DNA from: Streptomyces sp. GKU 895 | GTDB lineage: Bacteria; Actinomycetota; Actinomycetes; Streptomycetales; Streptomycetaceae | DNA: 64,000 nt | Direction of reading: 5' to 3' | Assembly (NCBI GenBank): GCA_002027195.1 | Contig: MWJO01000022.1 | Span: 28,105-92,104, forward strand | In this document: positions 63,832 through 64,000 of the stretch, piece after piece | Numbering within the stretch: position 1 is the first letter of the stretch | How the letters are laid out: each line of letters starts with the position of its first letter | The notes under the pieces: model-generated | Seen by the model: only the letters and a program-made list of their open reading frames with translations | What the model was told of the DNA's origin: nothing | Database searches by the model: none | Translations under genes and position numbers: made by a program

Positions 63832-64000
63832 GTGCGAGCGCTGCGAGAGGTGCCGCGGGCGGTGTGGCTGCTGGCCTGCGGCACGTTCGTGAACATGGTC
63901 GTGAGTGTCGGGTTCGCGTTCGTGTTCCTCACCTGCGGCTGGCTGGGCATGTGGGTGCCGACCATGCAGACCCTGGCCCTGATGGTCGTGGCCGTCATCG
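63832..64000 (+). CDS. membrane transporter, N-terminal fragment (MFS-like)
   Basis: The gene runs off the window after 56 residues: 'VRALREVPRAVWLLACGTFVNMVVSVGFAFVFLTCGWLGMWVPTMQTL' (in part). The first 25 residues match the usual start of a Streptomyces MFS exporter. The next part is hydrophobic but not clearly diagnostic. GTG 63832 is one of two possible starts (also GTG 63827). It is divergent from the HxlR-peroxiredoxin gene and shares its operator region, so co-regulation is likely. Confidence 0.55.
   Translation, partial: MRALREVPRAVWLLACGTFVNMVVSVGFAFVFLTCGWLGMWVPTMQTLALMVVAVI

Overview
The window is a GC-rich (about 70 percent G+C) actinobacterial chromosome segment, almost certainly Streptomyces. 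The evidence is the strong G/C bias at third codon positions, frequent GTG starts, 4-nt ATGA/GTGA gene overlaps, a single in-frame TTA codon, and marker genes such as whiA, rbpA, ctaA/ctaB, opcA-zwf and sufR-sufBDCSU. Most of it is conserved core chromosome. No CRISPR, rRNA, tRNA, insertion sequence or phage segment was seen.

Layout. 1-960: end of a large FtsK/SpoIIIE-like protein. 961-2196: a yybP-ykoY (Mn2+) riboswitch and its TerC-family gene. 2325-6883: a small protein, a CaCA antiporter, an MFS transporter, an LD-carboxypeptidase-family peptidase and aroQ. 6967-9502: a polar amino-acid ABC importer. 9798-11185: a metallo-beta-lactamase-fold hydrolase and a mycothiol-dependent isomerase-like protein. 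11410-14463: uvrA. 14552-17696: a PfkB sugar kinase with its LacI regulator, then an HTH protein. 17912-22574: a two-component locus (receiver-only protein, PAS/GAF histidine kinase, NarL-type regulator) in which I find repeated copies of one palindrome. 22627-27751: uvrC-rapZ-yvcK-whiA. 27898-30849: a secreted M14 carboxypeptidase. 31104-34563: gap-pgk-tpiA and secG. 34763-38225: rbpA, an MFS transporter and pgi. 38328-40153: a membrane protein and a thiol-disulfide lipoprotein. 46797 down to 40161: the pentose-phosphate cluster tkt-tal-zwf-opcA-pgl. 47184-51550: ctaB, three small or less understood genes, and ctaA. 51587-53277: an ABC exporter. 53323-54120: an AAC(3)-family acetyltransferase. 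54282-60829: the sufR-B-D-Rieske-C-S-U-T operon. 60881-64000: a secreted AbfB-like protein, an SMR/TetR pair, an HxlR-peroxiredoxin fusion and the start of a divergent membrane protein.

How it fits together. The segment joins central carbon metabolism (lower glycolysis, pgi, oxidative and non-oxidative pentose phosphate), heme A synthesis, Fe-S cluster assembly, excision repair and developmental control. The control elements I can read directly are: a Mn2+ riboswitch with an explicit RBS-sequestering alternative helix; two perfect matches to the RecA-independent (PafBC) DNA-damage promoter consensus, at uvrA and at an MFS gene, plus a degenerate one at uvrC; an iron box and a CAAC-N6-GTTG SufR-type operator before suf; and local palindromes for the LacI, TetR, HxlR and NarL-type regulators.

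Caveat on quality. I count about 15 single-base frameshifts in eight conserved genes (MFS, aroQ, histidine kinase, yvcK, whiA, pgk, MFS, sufR). Most lie in G/C runs and the full protein is recovered by one-base correction, so most are probably sequencing indels rather than pseudogenes.
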